From Bacteroidales bacterium (GTDB taxonomy: Bacteria; Bacteroidota; Bacteroidia; Bacteroidales; ML635J-15): a DNA stretch of 64,000 nt. A program made the position numbers and the translations under genes. The stretch lies in NCBI GenBank assembly GCA_003249955.1, contig QKHS01000057.1, forward strand, positions 1 through 64,000, written 5' to 3'. The notes below the pieces were generated by a model. It made no database searches and was not told where the DNA came from. It was given only the letters and a program-made list of their open reading frames with translations. Numbering within the stretch: position 1 is the stretch's first letter; every line of letters begins with the position of its first letter. Of this stretch, positions 63,420 through 64,000 are shown one piece after another.

Positions 63420-63445
63420 CAAAACCCCATGAAATCGGGGTTTTG
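63420..63445 (-). terminator. Terminator between gldJ and murF
   Basis: Nine-bp stem CAAAACCCC / GGGGTTTTG, with CTTTTTTAT following on the minus strand. It ends just before the murF ATG, so it both ends gldJ and lies in the murF leader. Confidence 0.85.
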
Positions 63446-63466
63446 TTTATTTTTAAGGTTTAAATA

Positions 63467-64000
63467 TTATTCCGGAAGCATCGGAGACCCGACTCTATCC
63501 ATTGCACATCTGAATCCAAGGTCTGCACGAGCCATCTTTTCGTCGAGGAAGCGTCTTGTTCCCGGCACCATCCAATAAGCTCTGTCTTTCCATGAACCGC
63601 CTTTGAATACTCTTGATCTGTCAGTAACCAAAGTTGACATTTTCTGGTTTCTTTGACCGTCACCTTTATTTGCTTTCGGGTTTGCAGGATTATATTGTCC
63701 GAATCCCCATTCGCCATATTCTCCCCAGTTACCTTCTTTGTACATTTCTTTGGTTTTTCTTTTGAAGAACTGATCCGGGAAAATAATACTTCCGTCTGCT
63801 AATTGTAGCTGACCATCAGGAAGTACAATTGATCCGTCTGGCATCATAATGGTTCCGTCAGCAGTTTTTTCGTGACCGGTAGGCAGTATGTATGTCATAT
63901 TTTGGAGGTCAACTTTAATTCCGTTTGGTAATAAAATTTCGTTACCTCCTGATAATAATGTGGCTCCCGGATAAATCTGTCCAACGTTTTCAGCCGTAAG
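63467..64000 (-). CDS. gldJ: GldJ-like gliding/T9SS lipoprotein, 3' part
   Basis: The 3' end of a gene running off the window; the frame is open upstream to base 64000, giving about 177 residues. The sequence GGNEILLPNGIKVDLQN...MPDGSIVLPDGQLQLADGSIIFPD is a run of PDG repeats, and the end RVFKGGSWKDRAYWMVPGTRRFLDEKMARADLGFRCAMDRVG is the FGE-sulfatase fold of GldJ (GldK differs in these residues). GldJ is an outer-membrane lipoprotein essential for gliding and T9SS in Flavobacteria. The adjacent murF fits. Full length cannot be judged. Confidence 0.85.
   Translation of the reverse strand, partial: LTAENVGQIYPGATLLSGGNEILLPNGIKVDLQNMTYILPTGHEKTADGTIMMPDGSIVLPDGQLQLADGSIIFPDQFFKRKTKEMYKEGNWGEYGEWGFGQYNPANPKANKGDGQRNQKMSTLVTDRSRVFKGGSWKDRAYWMVPGTRRFLDEKMARADLGFRCAMDRVGSPMLPE

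Noticed and set aside
1-64000. tRNA, rRNA and riboswitch search by eye
   Set aside because: No cloverleaf with a GTTCRANNC-type arm, no rRNA signature and no recognisable riboswitch core was found; a covariance search could still find one.

Overview
The window comes from an AT-rich member of the Bacteroidota. The evidence is type IX secretion (T9SS) C-terminal sorting domains on four large secreted proteins, the 3' end of a gldJ-like gliding/T9SS lipoprotein gene next to murF, many lipoproteins with S-C or G-C lipoboxes, an acetate transporter, a UbiA-type menaquinone-pathway prenyltransferase, and several TAnnTTTG-type -7 promoter elements with few Shine-Dalgarno sites. A genus cannot be named from this sequence alone. 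No rRNA, tRNA or CRISPR array was seen.

Region 1 (1-12.2 kb) is an array of mostly single-gene units, all on the + strand: small lipoproteins, membrane proteins and orphan proteins. They are separated by related but diverged non-coding repeats of about 100-290 bp. The repeats start just after a stop codon near a TAACAA-type motif, contain a compensated AAATTT-type hairpin, and end near CATAGCTGCAACCGTT just before the next start codon. This looks like an integron-style or CALIN-like cassette array, but no integrase is present in the window. Two units carry paralogous genes, one of them frameshifted, and other units are decayed.

Region 2 (12.2-24.7 kb) is ordinary accessory and housekeeping material: a T9SS-secreted metallophosphoesterase, a nucleotidyltransferase, DUF2007, DUF3788, an M1 aminopeptidase broken by an apparent 7-nt deletion, a helix-hairpin-helix protein, zinc-ribbon, cupin and DUF3795 proteins, a low-molecular-weight phosphatase, a HEAT-like protein and a RadC-family protein.

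Region 3 (24.7-32.5 kb) is a probable defence island. A tightly packed, AT-rich operon encodes a GHKL ATPase with a STAS-like N-terminus, a separate STAS-like protein, a fusion of an HEXXH metallopeptidase with a complete dCTP deaminase, a membrane protein, a small helical protein and a DNA methyltransferase. An RloA/RloB (AbiL-type) ATPase pair follows. The six-gene operon is the best candidate for an undescribed system.

Region 4 (32.6-43 kb) holds a GntR/SPFH/serine hydrolase operon, an ABC-F ATPase with a duplicated 3'-end fragment nearby, rplS, a REP-flanked Y1 transposase (REPtron), and a copper module (AraC-type sensor with an HMA-like domain, CopA, small HMA protein) beside a lipocalin.

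Region 5 (43-54.1 kb) encodes three very large T9SS cargo proteins built from FG-GAP/VCBS, HYR-like and InlB-B-like repeats. Region 6 (54-64 kb) has a Crp/Fnr regulator, a possible small RNA, a MITE with perfect hallmarks, an acetate transporter, a PorE-like OmpA protein, a VTT protein, UbiA, an RNA methyltransferase, MurF and the 3' end of gldJ. A folded repeat family of about 250 bp occurs three times (22.5, 35.2 and 55.3 kb).
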